Source of the DNA: Candidatus Altarchaeota archaeon
GTDB taxonomy: Archaea > Altiarchaeota > Altiarchaeia > JAFGQM01
Reading direction: 5' to 3'
Length of the DNA stretch: 12,188 nucleotides
NCBI GenBank assembly: GCA_016935655.1
Contig: JAFGQM010000082.1
Span: 1-12,188 of the forward strand
Below the pieces are notes generated by a model that worked only from the letters and a program-made list of their open reading frames with translations, was not told the DNA's origin and did no database searches. Below are positions 11,893 to 12,188 of the stretch, one piece after another. Made by a program: the position numbers and the translations under genes. Positions within the stretch are counted from its first letter, which is position 1. Each line of letters opens with the position of its first letter.

Positions 11893-12188
11893 GTGTCACC
11901 AAAAAAGCCAAAAATGTACGACTGGCATAAGGCTTATGAATCCCAGGATTTGAGGGATATAGTCGACCTATTTCTTGAAAGTAAGTTGAGGAAGGATGCG
12001 GGTTTGAAGATCCTAGAGTTTCTGTTAAAAAAACCCAACAGTAGGCGCGGTTTGATAATCGAAGTCATGAAAAAAGAGGGTTTTGCGAAGGCCACTGTCG
12101 AGCGCACTCTCAAGGACATGGAACAGCTGGGGCTCGTCTCTAGCGAGGGAAAATACCTTCGAACAGGCCGTTATATGGTCAACTTAAG
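11893..12188 (+). CDS. Winged-helix DNA-binding protein (partial, runs off the window)
   Basis: The frame is open from a GTG at 11893 to the window end, at least 98 residues. GTG 11893 follows a TATA-like GATATATCTT (11863-11872) by about 26 bases, so a leaderless start is plausible. ATG 11914, seven codons later, and TTG 11875 are alternatives. From the ATG, residues 29-75 form a winged helix: LKILEFLLKKPNSRRGLI, then a helix-turn-helix (EVMKKEGFAKATVERTLKDM) and the wing (EQLGLVSSEGKYL). It has the same layout as the regulator at 11349 but little sequence identity beyond the fold. It lies behind module copy 2, suggesting a regulated promoter. The function of the missing C-terminus is unknown. 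Confidence 0.7.
   Translation, partial: MSPKKPKMYDWHKAYESQDLRDIVDLFLESKLRKDAGLKILEFLLKKPNSRRGLIIEVMKKEGFAKATVERTLKDMEQLGLVSSEGKYLRTGRYMVNL

Noticed and set aside
11934..12119. 61-residue minus-strand frame at the window end
   Set aside because: The plus strand encodes a clear winged-helix domain here.

Overview
The window looks like part of the chromosome of an uncultured archaeon. Supporting gene content: the RNase P protein Rpp30, isopentenyl phosphate kinase, a DRG GTPase with a TGS domain, an EXO5-type iron-sulfur nuclease, a Dph2-like fragment and a SerK/ParB-like protein. Several first genes of transcription units have a TATA-like box about 26-36 bases before the start codon with little or no leader, as archaeal leaderless transcripts do, whereas genes inside the main operon overlap or abut. 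I cannot place the lineage; no rRNA or tRNA is visible, and there is no mobile element or CRISPR array.

Layout. 1-122: 3' end of a cysteine-containing gene. 204-659: two-helix membrane protein, convergent with a minus-strand block made of a MATE transporter (669-2021), an EXO5-like nuclease (2063-2941) and a protein with seven 35-residue helical repeats (2999-4228). A divergent promoter region (4229-4333) separates that block from a TPR-like protein (4334-4876). A tightly packed plus-strand operon follows (4923-8649): ubiX, isopentenyl phosphate kinase, rnp3, an extended SDR sugar epimerase/dehydratase, a small beta-sandwich protein and the first domain only of Dph2. Then come a short SerK/ParB-like protein (8763-9149), a zinc-ribbon membrane protein (9203-9922), a minus-strand DRG GTPase (9932-11083), and a regulatory region (11084-12188) with two winged-helix genes, the second cut by the window end.

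How the genes may work together. UbiX makes prenylated FMN, the cofactor of UbiD-type decarboxylases. One of these, anhydromevalonate phosphate decarboxylase, makes isopentenyl phosphate in the archaeal mevalonate route, and isopentenyl phosphate is the substrate of the kinase encoded next, which overlaps ubiX by 4 bases. The operon therefore joins cofactor supply to the last step of isoprenoid precursor synthesis, with RNase P and diphthamide-related genes further down.

The most unusual part is 11100-11850. It holds a stretch with only 22 G/C in 180 bases, six AACAT repeats, an 18-bp palindrome, a TATA box flush against a dyad before the first winged-helix gene, and a duplicated 35-base module (TATA-like box flush against an 18-base dyad). 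The stem differences between the two module copies are compensated. This looks like a promoter-operator array controlled by one or both winged-helix proteins. Other points worth attention are the Dph2 gene that stops after its first domain, the compact SerK-like protein, and the 35-residue repeat protein.
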